Part shown: in pieces, positions 46,596 through 55,914 of the stretch
How the letters are laid out: each line of letters begins with the position of its first letter
How positions within the stretch are numbered: the stretch's first letter is position 1
NCBI RefSeq assembly: GCF_001559595.1
Contig: NZ_LNTY01000018.1
Location: forward strand, 1-64,000
Length of the DNA stretch: 64,000 bases
Direction: 5' to 3'
Source of the DNA: Enterovibrio coralii
Lineage (GTDB): Bacteria; Pseudomonadota; Gammaproteobacteria; Enterobacterales; Vibrionaceae
The notes under the pieces: generated by a model
What the model saw: only the letters and a program-made list of their open reading frames with translations
What the model was told of the DNA's origin: nothing
The model's database searches: none
Program-made: the position numbers and the translations under genes

Positions 46596-46937
46596 TTACT
46601 TATCGACAAACATATAGTTCGCTTTGGTAACACCACGGTCATAGGTGCAGAAGGTGTCGGTGGCGGCTTCTGTTTTGCTATGGATCTTGATGTTGGTGAT
46701 CACTTCCAGCGCACCAGCGTCATAACACGCTTGTTGGGCTTGCTTCACGATTTCAAGCAGGTGGTTAAGTTCGCCTTTCATCGTGGTTTCCATTGCACCT
46801 ACCTGATAGGGCACATTCGCGGCTTTGACGACATCAATGGCTTTATCGACAACTTCAAAGTTGTTGCCTTCTTTGAGACGGGGAATGACTTGGAACGCGA
46901 CAAATACGTCGTTGAGCACTGGGTTTTCGTTATTCAT
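46596..46937 (-). CDS. MTH1187-family thiamine-binding protein
   Basis: A 113-residue ferredoxin-like fold protein of the MTH1187/YkoF group. Segments VFVAFQVIPRLKEG, PYQVGAMETTMKGELNHLLEIVKQAQ and ITNIKIHSKTEA fit the family, whose members bind thiamine or its pyrimidine moiety. It has no fused domain. Isolated between two hairpins; no thiamine biosynthesis gene is nearby. Confidence 0.75.
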   Translation of the reverse strand: MNNENPVLNDVFVAFQVIPRLKEGNNFEVVDKAIDVVKAANVPYQVGAMETTMKGELNHLLEIVKQAQQACYDAGALEVITNIKIHSKTEAATDTFCTYDRGVTKANYMFVDK

Positions 46938-47021
46938 TTATTCGTGTTTACAGTGAATCGTTGAGGCGAGCATGCTATCACCTTTTTTCAATCTCGCATT
47001 AGTGAAAAGTCAAACGAGAAA

Positions 47022-47039
47022 GCCCCGGTCTCCCGGGGC
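47022..47039 (-). terminator. Hairpin after the YadA-like gene
   Basis: Stem gccccgg / ccggggc with a 4-base loop, 18 bp past the stop; on the minus strand followed by a weak T-rich TTTCTCGTTT. Confidence 0.6.
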
Positions 47040-47056
47040 GTAGGCGCTGATTGAGC

Positions 47057-47758
47057 CTAAAACTTGTATTGAATACCCATGCCACCGGCAACTTCTGAGC
47101 CTGAAATCTTGCCAGAGGTTTCATAGTGGAAGGTGCCGGACAGGCTGATTTTCTCCGTTAAACCATATGCCCCGCCCAGCGCGAGTGCTTCCTTGCTGCC
47201 AGCAAAACCGATACCTGCGCCTACCGCAAACTCACCGTGTGTGACAAACGGTCTTGCGTTAGTCACTGCGTGCAGACCAGCACGAATACCATCCATGTGC
47301 TCTGACATTTCATCAAAACGGTGATTCATCTGCTTTTCAAGGTCGGCAACCAAATCCCCGGTTGTTGGTGTGCTTACACCAAAAGATGGGTCAACCGGCT
47401 CTGGACGGTCAGGTGTTGAATCGACATCTACGCCGAAGTCAGGGTCTGCTGGTTGTGGGCGGTCAGGTGCTGAGTCAACATCTACGCCAAAATCAGGATC
47501 CGCAGGTTGCGGGCGTTCTGGTGTGTAGTTCGGGCCGTCTCGGTCTGGCACATTGCTGTCAGGTTTTACGCCAAAGCTTGGATCCACAGGTTCTGGACGA
47601 GATGGCGTATTGTCTGGCATTGGGCGATCAACGGGCAATTCAATACCATTGTTAGGAATGTGCGGCACACTATTGTCGACATCTACATTGATGTTATTTG
47701 CCATCGCGCCAGCGGAGAAAAGGGTAGCAACAGACATTGCAAGTACAGTCTTTTTCAT
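47057..47758 (-). CDS. Small YadA-type trimeric autotransporter with proline-rich repeats
   Basis: A 233-residue surface protein. It has a signal peptide (1-20, AMA|NN), a repeat region (about 30-130) built from four units of the form RP(E/Q)P(V/A)DP(S/D)FGV with acidic spacers, a short coiled coil (DLVADLEKQMNHRFDEMSEHMDGI region) and a C-terminal YadA-like membrane anchor of about 75 residues ending in aromatic YKF. It is much shorter than usual trimeric adhesins and has no head domain. Function at the outer membrane unknown; adhesion is possible. Confidence 0.78.
   Translation of the reverse strand: MKKTVLAMSVATLFSAGAMANNINVDVDNSVPHIPNNGIELPVDRPMPDNTPSRPEPVDPSFGVKPDSNVPDRDGPNYTPERPQPADPDFGVDVDSAPDRPQPADPDFGVDVDSTPDRPEPVDPSFGVSTPTTGDLVADLEKQMNHRFDEMSEHMDGIRAGLHAVTNARPFVTHGEFAVGAGIGFAGSKEALALGGAYGLTEKISLSGTFHYETSGKISGSEVAGGMGIQYKF
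47340..47610 (-). repeat. Tandem repeats coding RPxPxDPxFGV units
   Basis: Four imperfect in-frame units of about 54 bp (one longer spacer after the first) encode the proline/aspartate-rich stalk. The second and third units are nearly identical, suggesting recent expansion. Confidence 0.75.
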
Positions 47759-47945
47759 AAAATTAGCTCTCTATATTGTTCAATCAGCGAAGAGCATCCA
47801 TTCGTTGAAAGAGAGTGCTAAGCACTCCGTGATTCCTTATCGATTGATTGGAAGTTTACGGAGCTAAGTAACTGTAATCTAAATAGACGTCGTTATCTTA
47901 GTAATAAGCAATGCTTATTGGTGCGATTGTCTATCCAGGTGGTAA

Positions 47946-48872
47946 TTAGTGATTCTGTTGTTCCAACGCGTCAACCAGAAGGCTTTTTAGCCAGTGAGTG
48001 AAGTCACTGTTTCTGTCTTTCTGATGGAAGTAGCCGAGTACATCATAGGTCGATGGAACACAGTCAATTTCGACATCCATCATGCGTAGGTTTGGGAACC
48101 TCTCAATGGGGAACAAATGATGAGAAGGGAAGTACATGTCCGTTTGTTGGACGACGTCCAAAATGGCGGAAGGTAATTCAGAACTAAAGCCAATGGAATA
48201 GGACAAACCAAGCTGCTCCATGACTTGTGCCGCCAATGATTGATTGTTGTTCCAATCAGGAATAATCAAGGTAGCAAGCTCATAGCCTTCCAAATCATGA
48301 GGCGTCACGGTTGGTTGATTAACCGGGTGTTCGGTACGCACGATGACAGCAGATTGAATGGCAATCAAAGCTTCGGTCATGACTTCTTTCGGTGTAGAAG
48401 CCAGCTCGTAGTTGATACCAAAATCAATTTCGCCTTGTATCAATTCATCCAAGGTTGAGCGATTCCAGTTCACTAACTGAAGCTCAATGCCCGGGGCTTT
48501 CTCTTTCAGCAGCGTGACCAGACGTCCCGCCAGGGTAGATAGCACTTGAGGGGCTAAGGCGATACGCAGTGGACGATTAATGGTTGCAGGGTCAAATTCG
48601 GATGACTCATTCAATGCCGCACTCAAACCATCCAGATGCGGTTTCAATCGGGCAAACAGTTCCTCTGCGTACGGTGTCGCTTTGAGGCCGTTTCGTGATT
48701 TGGTGAAAAGCTCATCATTGAAATGGAAGCGCAATTTCTTTAATGCCTGACTGACCGCGGGCTGCGTGACGAAAAGCTTGTCTGCGGCTTTTCGCATATT
48801 CAGCTCTTGGCAAAGCACCATAAATGTTCTCAGTAAATTGAGGTCCAGACTGAAGAACAAATCTTTACGCAT
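47946..48872 (-). CDS. LysR-family transcriptional regulator
   Basis: A LysR regulator of about 308 residues with helix-turn-helix MRKAADKLFVTQPAVSQALKKLRFHFNDELF near the N-terminus and a co-inducer domain after residue 95. The ATG at 48872 has AGGTGG eight bases upstream. It lies downstream of, and on the same strand as, malI, with 105 bp between; no obvious divergent target gene. Ligand unknown. Confidence 0.8.
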   Translation of the reverse strand: MRKDLFFSLDLNLLRTFMVLCQELNMRKAADKLFVTQPAVSQALKKLRFHFNDELFTKSRNGLKATPYAEELFARLKPHLDGLSAALNESSEFDPATINRPLRIALAPQVLSTLAGRLVTLLKEKAPGIELQLVNWNRSTLDELIQGEIDFGINYELASTPKEVMTEALIAIQSAVIVRTEHPVNQPTVTPHDLEGYELATLIIPDWNNNQSLAAQVMEQLGLSYSIGFSSELPSAILDVVQQTDMYFPSHHLFPIERFPNLRMMDVEIDCVPSTYDVLGYFHQKDRNSDFTHWLKSLLVDALEQQNH

Positions 48873-48977
48873 TGAGAGTACCACCTGAAAGTTGACTAGA
48901 AACAGACTAACAGGAAATCAACTTCCGGGTCACTAACAGCTTGTTCTTGCCGTGCTTTTATCGCTTTGGTTTTTGAT

Positions 48978-49985
48978 TTAGTCGTTATTAACCAGTTGCG
49001 GTGGAACAATCACTTTTCTGCTCGTACCATCGGTTTTTTCTAATTGCTCAATGAGACGAAGAGCAGCTTGGCGGCCGATCTCTCTGGCATCAGAGTTCAC
49101 AAATACAATCGGTGGCTCCGTGAGCTCCGCTTCCTGCACTGCATCGAAACCCACAATCGAAATTTGTTTGTTGAAGATATTGTCTTTGCCAACCGTGCCG
49201 CCAACACGATGTACGCCGTGGACAGCACCTACTGCCGTGGACGAATAATGGCAAAGTACCGCAGTCACTTGCGGATGATTGGACAGCAGTTCCTCAACCG
49301 CTTTTGCCGCGGGAGCTTGACCCGCATCGCATTCAACCACCCACTCTGGCTTAAACGGCAGGCCAAACTGCATCAAGGTACTGCAGTAGCCGCCAACGCG
49401 CTCGGCGCGACACAAAGAGCTGCTTTTTCCGCCAACGTAGGCGATTCGGCGATGACCTTGGTTGATGAGGTATTCCGTTGCGAGTTTTGCGGCACTTGCG
49501 TTGTCTGGGCCGACATAATCAATTGGCTGATTGAGTGAAGCGCGTGAAATGCAAACCAGTGGCAGATTGTGAGCTTTAAGCGCCTCTGCGTTAACTTGCT
49601 GGTTTTCGTTGGTTGGACAAAACGCAATACCACCGACACCCTGACGCGCCATGGTCAAAATGCATTGCTCGAATTTTTCGTCATCTCCGCTTTGCGCCAG
49701 AAACACCATATAGCCTTGCTTTTCTGTTTCCTCACAAAGGCCTGCCGCTACTTGCGCGTAATACGGGTCGCTGATGTCTTTTAAGATAAGGCCGATAATT
49801 TCACTGCTGTTTGATCGAAGATTTGCCGCAGCGCGATTACGGACATACCCCAACGCATTAACAGCGTTATTGACCTTTTCGATGGTATCCGGGGAGATAC
49901 GACCTTTGTTGCCTAGAACCATGGATACCGTGGTAACAGATACGCCAGCGTGCTCGGCCACATCCGTGATGGTCACTTTTTTCAA
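48978..49985 (-). CDS. malI: LacI-family repressor MalI
   Basis: A 335-residue LacI-type repressor: helix-turn-helix TITDVAEHAGVSVTTVSMVLGNKGRISPDTI (4-34 region), hinge NRAAANLRSNSS, and a periplasmic-binding-protein-like sensor domain. It is divergent from malX-malY exactly as in E. coli, where MalI represses malXY. Two operators with the core GATAAAACGTTTTAT-like sequence lie between. The inducer is not known with certainty even in E. coli. Confidence 0.88.
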   Translation of the reverse strand: MKKVTITDVAEHAGVSVTTVSMVLGNKGRISPDTIEKVNNAVNALGYVRNRAAANLRSNSSEIIGLILKDISDPYYAQVAAGLCEETEKQGYMVFLAQSGDDEKFEQCILTMARQGVGGIAFCPTNENQQVNAEALKAHNLPLVCISRASLNQPIDYVGPDNASAAKLATEYLINQGHRRIAYVGGKSSSLCRAERVGGYCSTLMQFGLPFKPEWVVECDAGQAPAAKAVEELLSNHPQVTAVLCHYSSTAVGAVHGVHRVGGTVGKDNIFNKQISIVGFDAVQEAELTEPPIVFVNSDAREIGRQAALRLIEQLEKTDGTSRKVIVPPQLVNND

Positions 49986-50072
49986 GAGCCTTCCTTAAAG
50001 CTGTATGCCCCCAAAGCGTGATGTCAAAAAGGATATTAAACCGGCGGGGGAGAGAATCATCAGTTTACGCTT

Positions 50073-50088
50073 GATAAAACGTTTTACC
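50073..50088. promoter_or_regulatory. MalI operator 1
   Basis: GATAAAACGTTTTACC, an imperfect copy of the MalI/LacI-type palindrome, 88 bp before the malI start. Confidence 0.75.
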
Positions 50089-50168
50089 TGTAAAGGATAC
50101 TGATAAATTCCCAAAATTTAAACCAGATCAAAATTATGGTTTTGCTGTGTGTGTGCAGATCACAATTG

Positions 50169-50192
50169 TTTTGATAAAACGTTTTATCAAAA
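50169..50192. promoter_or_regulatory. MalI operator 2
   Basis: A 24-bp perfect palindrome with core GATAAAACGTTTTATC, about 108 bp before the malX start. A GATCACAATT half-site just upstream (50157-50166) resembles half a CRP site. Confidence 0.85.
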
Positions 50193-50299
50193 TTTTATTT
50201 GCATAATATCCGCCCCGGAAACACAAAATGCCGCGCAGGGTGCTTTCTAATTTAAGCGTCTCGCGCATCTGTCATGTTCTCATGATTCGGAGAGTTGTA

Positions 50300-51880
50300 A
50301 TGACAACTAAAGCAACAAAAACCACCATGTGGGAATTTCTGCAAAGCCTAGGTAAAACCTTCATGCTGCCAGTCGCATTGCTGGCGTTCTCAGGTATTTT
50401 GCTTGGGGTAGGTAGCTCACTGTCGAGTGATGCAGTTCGCGAAGCAATGCCCTTTTTAGACAACACCCTGCTTCAATATCTGTTTATGTGGATGACCAAG
50501 ATTGGCTTGGTAGCATTCATTTATCTGCCAGTGATGTTCGCCATTGCTATCCCTCTCGGTCTGGCGCGTGAAGAAAAAGGCGTTGCAGCGTTCGCGGGTT
50601 TCGTTGGCTACGCAGCGTTTAACTTGGCGATTAACTTCTTCCTTACTGTGAACGGTGTACTGGGTGATGACGTTGAGCGCAAAGCGTACGGCGTGAAAAG
50701 TATCATCGGCATCGAATCAATCGATACGGGGATTCTGGGCGCGGTGATGGTCGGTATCATCGTTGCGAAACTGCACCAGCGTTTCTACACCTTCAAGATG
50801 CCTGACGCATTAGCATTCTTCGGCGGTGCGCGCTTTGTTCCAATCATCTCAGCTATCACACTGGGTGTTGTGGGTGTATTGATCCCGTTCGTATGGCCTT
50901 ACTTCGCGGCAGGTATCAACGGCATTGGTAATCTGATTGCAGGTGCTGGCGCTTTCGGTCCATTCCTGTTCGGTACTGGTGAGCGTCTTCTTCTTCCTGT
51001 CGGTCTGCACCACATTCTGGTGGCTCTGGTTCGCTTTACTGAAGCGGGCGGCACCATGGAAGTGTGTGGCCAAACAGTGTCTGGTGCACTGACCATTTTC
51101 TACTCAGAGCTGTCTTGTGCTGATACAACAGGCTTTACGCCAGAAGTCACTGCCTTCCTGTCTCAAGGTAAGATGCCAGCATTCCTGGGTGGTCTGCCTG
51201 GTGCGGCACTGGCAATGTACCACTGTGCGAAACCAGAAAACCGCAGCAAGATTAAAGCACTTCTGATCTCAGGTGTGGTTGCATGTGTGGTTGGCGGTAT
51301 TACAGAACCTTTGGAATTCCTGTTCCTGTTCGTTGCGCCTGCACTGTACTTCATCCACGCAATCCTGACCGGCCTTGGCTTCATGGTGATGGGTCTGCTG
51401 GATGTGACCATCGGTAACACTGACGGCAACATCATCGACTTCTTGGTCTTCGGTGTACTGCAAGGCACAGCAACCAAATGGTATCTGGTCCCTGTTGTAG
51501 CAGCAGTATGGTTTGCGGTTTACTACGCGGTGTTCAAGTTCGCCATTACTAAGTTCAACCTGAAAACGCCGGGTCGTGAAGTAGACACTGCAGAGGTGGA
51601 TTCTGAGCTGGAAGCGGCATTCATCAATGAATCAGGCAAAGGCGCAGCTATCCTTGCGGCACTGGGTGGCAAAGATAACATCACCTCACTGGATAACTGC
51701 ATTACACGTCTTCGTATGTCAGTGAAGAACATGGATTTGGTTGATGATAAGAAGCTAAAAGCTTACGGCGCACTGGGTGTGGTGAAGCTTGATGCGCACA
51801 ACCTACAAGTGGTTATCGGTACGCAGGTGCATTTGGTTAAAAATGAAATGCAGGCATTGATTTCAGCGACAGCGAGCTAA
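50300..51880 (+). CDS. malX: PTS maltose/glucose-type EIICB component MalX
   Basis: A 526-residue PTS sugar permease. The EIIC domain (about 1-400) has around ten membrane segments with GERLLLPVGLHHILVALVRF and the GGITEPLEFLF motif bearing the conserved glutamate. A linker leads to an EIIB domain (about 440-526) with the phosphorylated cysteine in LDNCITRLRMSV. The ATG at 50300 has GGAG upstream and gives the normal family length. It is repressed by MalI and precedes malY. Confidence 0.9.
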   Translation: MTTKATKTTMWEFLQSLGKTFMLPVALLAFSGILLGVGSSLSSDAVREAMPFLDNTLLQYLFMWMTKIGLVAFIYLPVMFAIAIPLGLAREEKGVAAFAGFVGYAAFNLAINFFLTVNGVLGDDVERKAYGVKSIIGIESIDTGILGAVMVGIIVAKLHQRFYTFKMPDALAFFGGARFVPIISAITLGVVGVLIPFVWPYFAAGINGIGNLIAGAGAFGPFLFGTGERLLLPVGLHHILVALVRFTEAGGTMEVCGQTVSGALTIFYSELSCADTTGFTPEVTAFLSQGKMPAFLGGLPGAALAMYHCAKPENRSKIKALLISGVVACVVGGITEPLEFLFLFVAPALYFIHAILTGLGFMVMGLLDVTIGNTDGNIIDFLVFGVLQGTATKWYLVPVVAAVWFAVYYAVFKFAITKFNLKTPGREVDTAEVDSELEAAFINESGKGAAILAALGGKDNITSLDNCITRLRMSVKNMDLVDDKKLKAYGALGVVKLDAHNLQVVIGTQVHLVKNEMQALISATAS

Positions 51881-51900
51881 GCTCTCGGTTCCCCCTTTTA

Positions 51901-51935
51901 AACCCTCGGAGACTTAATTGGCCCGAGGGTTTTCC
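51901..51935 (+). terminator. Hairpin between malX and malY
   Basis: Stem aaccctcgg / ccgagggtt followed by TTCC, 20 bp past malX. A weak T-tract suggests partial termination, lowering malY relative to malX. Confidence 0.6.
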
Positions 51936-51961
51936 TGTTTCAGATGAGGTTTGAAAGACTC

Positions 51962-53143
51962 ATGAGCAAAATAGATTTTGATACCCCAATTGATCGCATG
52001 GGCACCTATTGCACCCAGTGGGATTATGTTCAGGACCGATTCGGCAAAGCGGGATTGCTGCCATTTACCATTTCAGACATGGACTTTGCGGCACCAGAAG
52101 CCGTGATGAATGCGCTGAAAGCGCGCCTTGAGCACCCTGTATTGGGCTACAGCCGTTGGAATCATGACGATTTTAAAGGTGCGATTGAGAGCTGGTACCA
52201 ACGCCGTTTTGATGCCCTGATTGATAAAGACACTATTGTCTATGGGCCATCGGTGATTTACATCATCGCAAAGTTAATTGAGAAGTGGAGCCATGCAGGT
52301 GATGGCGTGGTGTTCCAGACTCCGGCCTATGATGCGTTTGATAAGTTGGTGGAAGGTTCAGGCCGACGTTGTATTCGTAACCCGCTGCTAAAAACGGCTG
52401 ACGGTTGGGAAATCAACTGGGTGCAGTTAGAAGAGCAGCTCTCACAGGCAGACACGACAATCTTCCTCCTTTGCAGCCCGCATAATCCAACCGGACGTGT
52501 TTGGTCGCGTGATGAGTTAACACGCGTTGCAGAGCTTTGTGATTTGCATGATGTGGCACTGATTTCTGACGAAATTCATATGGATGTTGTATTTAAAAAG
52601 CACACACCGTTTCTGGGCTTCGGCATGGACCAGCGTTGGGCATTGGTGACCTCAGCATCGAAGTCATTCAACATTCCAGCTTTAAATGGTGCTTATGCGT
52701 TTATTCCTAATGAGAAAGCACGCAATGACTACCTGTTCAAGTTAAAAGAAGTGGATGGGCTGTCTTCTCCCTCTATCCTTGGTGTGATTGGCATGATGGC
52801 GGCTTACAATGAAGGTGAAGAGTGGCTGGATTCTCTAAATGCGTATGTGCGTGAAAGCCATGAGTATGTGAGTGCGCGACTGAAAGAAGCTTTCCCTTCA
52901 GTGAACTACCACGTGCCTGATGCCACGTATCTGGGCTGGATAGATTTAACATCACTGAATCTGGATATGGCAAAACTTCAAAAGGACCTGATTGAGCACT
53001 TTAACGTCGCCATTATGGATGGCAGTGTCTACGGCGAGATGGGACGAGGATATGTCCGACTAAATCTTGGCTGTGCGCGTTCGAAAGTCGAGGCTGGTTT
53101 GGAAGCCTTGATAGGTGTGGCGAAGATGCAAATCCATTGCTAA
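51962..53143 (+). CDS. malY: Cystathionine beta-lyase-like aminotransferase MalY
   Basis: A 393-residue PLP enzyme of aminotransferase class I/II. The PLP lysine is in TSASKSFNIPALN, the cofactor-contacting LCSPHNPTGRVW and SDEIHMD motifs are present, and the N-terminal DTPIDRMGTYCTQWDYVQ block is typical of MalY/PatB beta-C-S lyases. In E. coli MalY also inhibits the maltose activator MalT. Start set at 51962 to match the family; the preceding ATG-like start at 51944 would add six residues. Confidence 0.88.
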   Translation: MSKIDFDTPIDRMGTYCTQWDYVQDRFGKAGLLPFTISDMDFAAPEAVMNALKARLEHPVLGYSRWNHDDFKGAIESWYQRRFDALIDKDTIVYGPSVIYIIAKLIEKWSHAGDGVVFQTPAYDAFDKLVEGSGRRCIRNPLLKTADGWEINWVQLEEQLSQADTTIFLLCSPHNPTGRVWSRDELTRVAELCDLHDVALISDEIHMDVVFKKHTPFLGFGMDQRWALVTSASKSFNIPALNGAYAFIPNEKARNDYLFKLKEVDGLSSPSILGVIGMMAAYNEGEEWLDSLNAYVRESHEYVSARLKEAFPSVNYHVPDATYLGWIDLTSLNLDMAKLQKDLIEHFNVAIMDGSVYGEMGRGYVRLNLGCARSKVEAGLEALIGVAKMQIHC

Positions 53144-53171
53144 CAGACAAATCATTGTGTCTGAAAGAAGA

Positions 53172-53198
53172 AAAGCCCAGCGAGTTTCTGGGCTTTTT
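53172..53198. terminator. Terminator after malY
   Basis: Stem aaagcccag / ctgggcttt with a T-tract, between the convergent malY and chemoreceptor genes. Confidence 0.85.
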
Positions 53199-53200
53199 GC

Positions 53201-54826
53201 TTAAGCGACAGCACGAGATTCCGTCGTTCTAAACTGCTCGATCAACTTCGTTAACGTTGAAGATTGGGTGCTCAGTTGGCTGCTCACATTGCTGGTGGTT
53301 GAAATGGCTTCGGTGAGTGATTGGCTGTCGTGTTTCAGCGAGCGGCGTCTTTCTGTTAATTGTCCAAGCTCTTGATGTTGTGAAGACAAAGCCGCTTCCA
53401 CTTCTGCGCTCAACTGCTCAAGCCCAGCGAAGGTGCGGTTCATCTCGGCCAAGTAGTGTTGCAATTGGATACCCGCGGTTTGGTTTTCTTCGCTTGCGTG
53501 TTTTGTGTCTTGTAGGAGTTTGCTTGCTTTCTCCACTTGATTGAGCAAATCATTGATCCAGTTGCGAATGTCACCTGTTGATTCAGAGGTTCTGAGTGAG
53601 AGGTTTCGCACTTCATCTGCAACAACGGCAAACCCTCTGCCGTATTCACCCGCACGGGCGGCTTCAATCGCGGCGTTCAAAGCGAGCAGGTTGGTTTGCT
53701 CGGCAATGTCTTCGATAACGCCCATCACTTTCGCGATTTTCTCACTGGTAACTTTAAGGCTGTCCATGGTGAGTTCGACGCTACTGACGGCTTCTACGCT
53801 GTGCGAGATGGATTTTTGCGTCGTGCTCATTTGAGAGGTTAGCTCTTCGTTGTCTATTGCCAACTTGCTGATGCATTCGCGGGTATTTGTCATTGCTGAC
53901 GCAATCTCCGATGTAGCACTTTCCATCACGGTGAGTGAGTGCGCGACTTCGGTGATTTGGTTTTGTGTATTCACATTGATGTCTGAGACATGGCGATGCT
54001 GGGTATCAAGCGTGTCAGACTGCAAAGCAAGCTCACCAGAACGCGCTTGGATGTGCGTGACAAAAGTACTGAATTTCTCGAGGAGATTGTTAGATGCGGT
54101 TGCAACTGCGCTCACTTCATCGCGGTATTTATCGTTAATTCTTACCGTCAGATCAGAGTTAACATCGATATTTGTAAGCTGAAGGGAAATATTGTTCAGC
54201 CTTACAATGACGGTTCTGCGGAGCCAAAGCATCAGAGCCACGGACAGCGCAAGTGCCAAGCTTCCAACGACATAAATCACAGACGATTGATTGTCGAGAA
54301 ATGAGATCAAGTTGTTCGCAGACAGTCGAGCGTGCTTTTGCCTGTCGGCAAGCTTCTCATCAATAGAGGCAAGTAACGGATCAACAGCGGGATACATGTC
54401 GAAATCGACAAGGCGACCTGCATCATAGAAGCTTTTGTCTTTTATCGTTTTCTCAAACTTCTCTATGTATAAATCGAGCTTTTCTTTCTCACCAATATGC
54501 TGTTGGTGCCAAGCAGCAAGCTCGGGGTAGCGGTCAATGGCGTTCCAGGTGTACGCATAATCAACTTTGAAAAGCTCAAACTGTTGTTCAACCTCACTCC
54601 AAAACAACAACTGCGCTTTCACTTTTTGTGACAGCGTCACAAGTGTGCGCTGATTTCGCTCCAACGCCATCAAGGTCCACACTTCCGGTAGTTGTTGGTT
54701 AATGTACGTCGAATAGGAATCGGAAGATCGTGACGAAATCCAGAGAGCCATGCTAGCTAACCCTATCGTCGACACAATGAATAACGTAAATGCGATCAGC
54801 AACCTTTGGCGTACGCTCATAGTCAT
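53201..54826 (-). CDS. Methyl-accepting chemotaxis protein
   Basis: A 541-residue chemoreceptor. Transmembrane helices at about 8-30 and 185-205 enclose a helical periplasmic sensor of about 150 residues; a HAMP segment follows and the signalling domain contains the conserved hairpin [37 protein letters not shown]. There is no C-terminal CheR-tethering pentapeptide. Ligand unknown; single gene convergent with malY. Start could be 54826 or the second ATG at 54820. Confidence 0.88.
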   Translation of the reverse strand: MTMSVRQRLLIAFTLFIVSTIGLASMALWISSRSSDSYSTYINQQLPEVWTLMALERNQRTLVTLSQKVKAQLLFWSEVEQQFELFKVDYAYTWNAIDRYPELAAWHQQHIGEKEKLDLYIEKFEKTIKDKSFYDAGRLVDFDMYPAVDPLLASIDEKLADRQKHARLSANNLISFLDNQSSVIYVVGSLALALSVALMLWLRRTVIVRLNNISLQLTNIDVNSDLTVRINDKYRDEVSAVATASNNLLEKFSTFVTHIQARSGELALQSDTLDTQHRHVSDINVNTQNQITEVAHSLTVMESATSEIASAMTNTRECISKLAIDNEELTSQMSTTQKSISHSVEAVSSVELTMDSLKVTSEKIAKVMGVIEDIAEQTNLLALNAAIEAARAGEYGRGFAVVADEVRNLSLRTSESTGDIRNWINDLLNQVEKASKLLQDTKHASEENQTAGIQLQHYLAEMNRTFAGLEQLSAEVEAALSSQHQELGQLTERRRSLKHDSQSLTEAISTTSNVSSQLSTQSSTLTKLIEQFRTTESRAVA

Positions 54827-55021
54827 ACCTACTTCTTATTAACTTGGGCGCGTACAACCTATTTTCGGCGTGTGTCGTTTTGGTTACAGAGTCATCAATA
54901 ATCCATGATACAAACAAAACTTCGGCTTACTTCACAACGAATTAGCGTATTATAACTGTTTTTATAAACAGTATTTTGGCGATAATATTCAAATTGGTGA
55001 ATATTGAATAAGGGTAAGGAA

Positions 55022-55396
55022 ATGCTCAATCATGTTTCAGTCGGAACGTCAGATCTTCAATCCGCCATGCGTTTCTACGATGCTGTCATGGAAACTCTTT
55101 CCGTCTCTCGCACCCATACGATTGAGGGAGTTGCTGCCGCGTATGGGGCTCAGTTCGAGTTTTGGGTTGGCTTACCGTATGCCGGCAAAGCGAGTGCAGG
55201 AAACGGCGTACATATCGCTTTGACCGCGCCTTCGAAAGAGGCGGTGAATGCCTTCCATCAAGCAGCGATTGAACAGGGTGGGAAATGCGATGGAGCACCC
55301 GGATACCGCGCTGAATATGGGGATGGCTATTACGCAGCGTATATAAAAGATCTCGATGGGAATAAGATAGAAGCGGTTTGTTTAGTTATCGGGTGA
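55022..55396 (+). CDS. VOC-family (glyoxalase/bleomycin resistance) protein
   Basis: A 124-residue vicinal oxygen chelate protein: MLNHVSVGTSDLQSAMRFYD opens the fold, the central HIALTAPSKEAVNAFHQAAIEQGGK and the closing YYAAYIKDLDGNKIEAVC segments supply the usual metal-binding His and Glu positions. Substrate unknown. AAGGA lies next to the ATG at 55022. It is 7 bp upstream of the next small secreted protein gene. Confidence 0.8.
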   Translation: MLNHVSVGTSDLQSAMRFYDAVMETLSVSRTHTIEGVAAAYGAQFEFWVGLPYAGKASAGNGVHIALTAPSKEAVNAFHQAAIEQGGKCDGAPGYRAEYGDGYYAAYIKDLDGNKIEAVCLVIG

Positions 55397-55403
55397 GGAC
55401 GTT

Positions 55404-55751
55404 GTGAAAACGATTAAGATAATCATTGCAGTGGTTGCGGTATTTGCGGCCAGTTCTTCCTATGCCTTTGAGGAAGAAAATTTTTTAGGTAATAACTCGG
55501 TACGTCAGGAAATTCGTGAACTGCAAAGACAAGTGAAGCAGTTAGAACGAAGAGTACGGCAGCTAGAGCGAGAACAAGGCGATTCTTCAATCTCTAGTCG
55601 CTGGGGATGTTACCTTGACGACTTGAGAGCAGGTGGTATTTACGGCACTGGCTACACCAAAGCAGAAGCAAAAGGGCGTGTCCTAGAAAAGTGTGCCGAA
55701 AAAGATGGCACCTGCTTTGAATCCAGCGTGAAGTGCAGTACTGAAGACTGA
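55404..55751 (+). CDS. Small secreted coiled-coil protein
   Basis: A 115-residue protein with a signal peptide (1-21, SYA|FE), a charged coiled coil (SVRQEIRELQRQVKQLERRVRQLEREQ region, about 33-60) and a C-terminal domain with four cysteines (WGCYLDD, LEKCAEKDGTCF, VKCSTED). I do not recognise the family; resemblance to periplasmic or spore-coat-like small disulfide proteins is only by composition. GTG start with GAGGA upstream; probably co-transcribed with the VOC gene. Confidence 0.65.
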   Translation: MKTIKIIIAVVAVFAASSSYAFEEENFLGNNSVRQEIRELQRQVKQLERRVRQLEREQGDSSISSRWGCYLDDLRAGGIYGTGYTKAEAKGRVLEKCAEKDGTCFESSVKCSTED

Positions 55752-55914
55752 TTCTCAAGCTCGACATTGGGTGACGTAACTTTTTGGGAAATCTGACAAA
55801 TAAGTTGGACAACGCCATTTTATCATCGGACCGTCACCGAAATTCAGCACTTCTCTTCTACGCTGGTTAAGCCTTGCCGTGTATGGCTAATTCAATCAGC
55901 GTAGAGGACATTTC

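Larger units (their letters stand above)
49986..50299. promoter_or_regulatory. Divergent malI/malX control region
   Basis: About 314 bp containing both MalI operators, spaced 96 bp centre to centre, and a possible CRP half-site. No other coding frame. Confidence 0.7.

Noticed and set aside
50140-50166. Full CRP site upstream of malX
   Set aside because: Only the right half (GATCACA) is good; the left half GTGTG does not match TGTGA at the required spacing, so only a half-site is noted.
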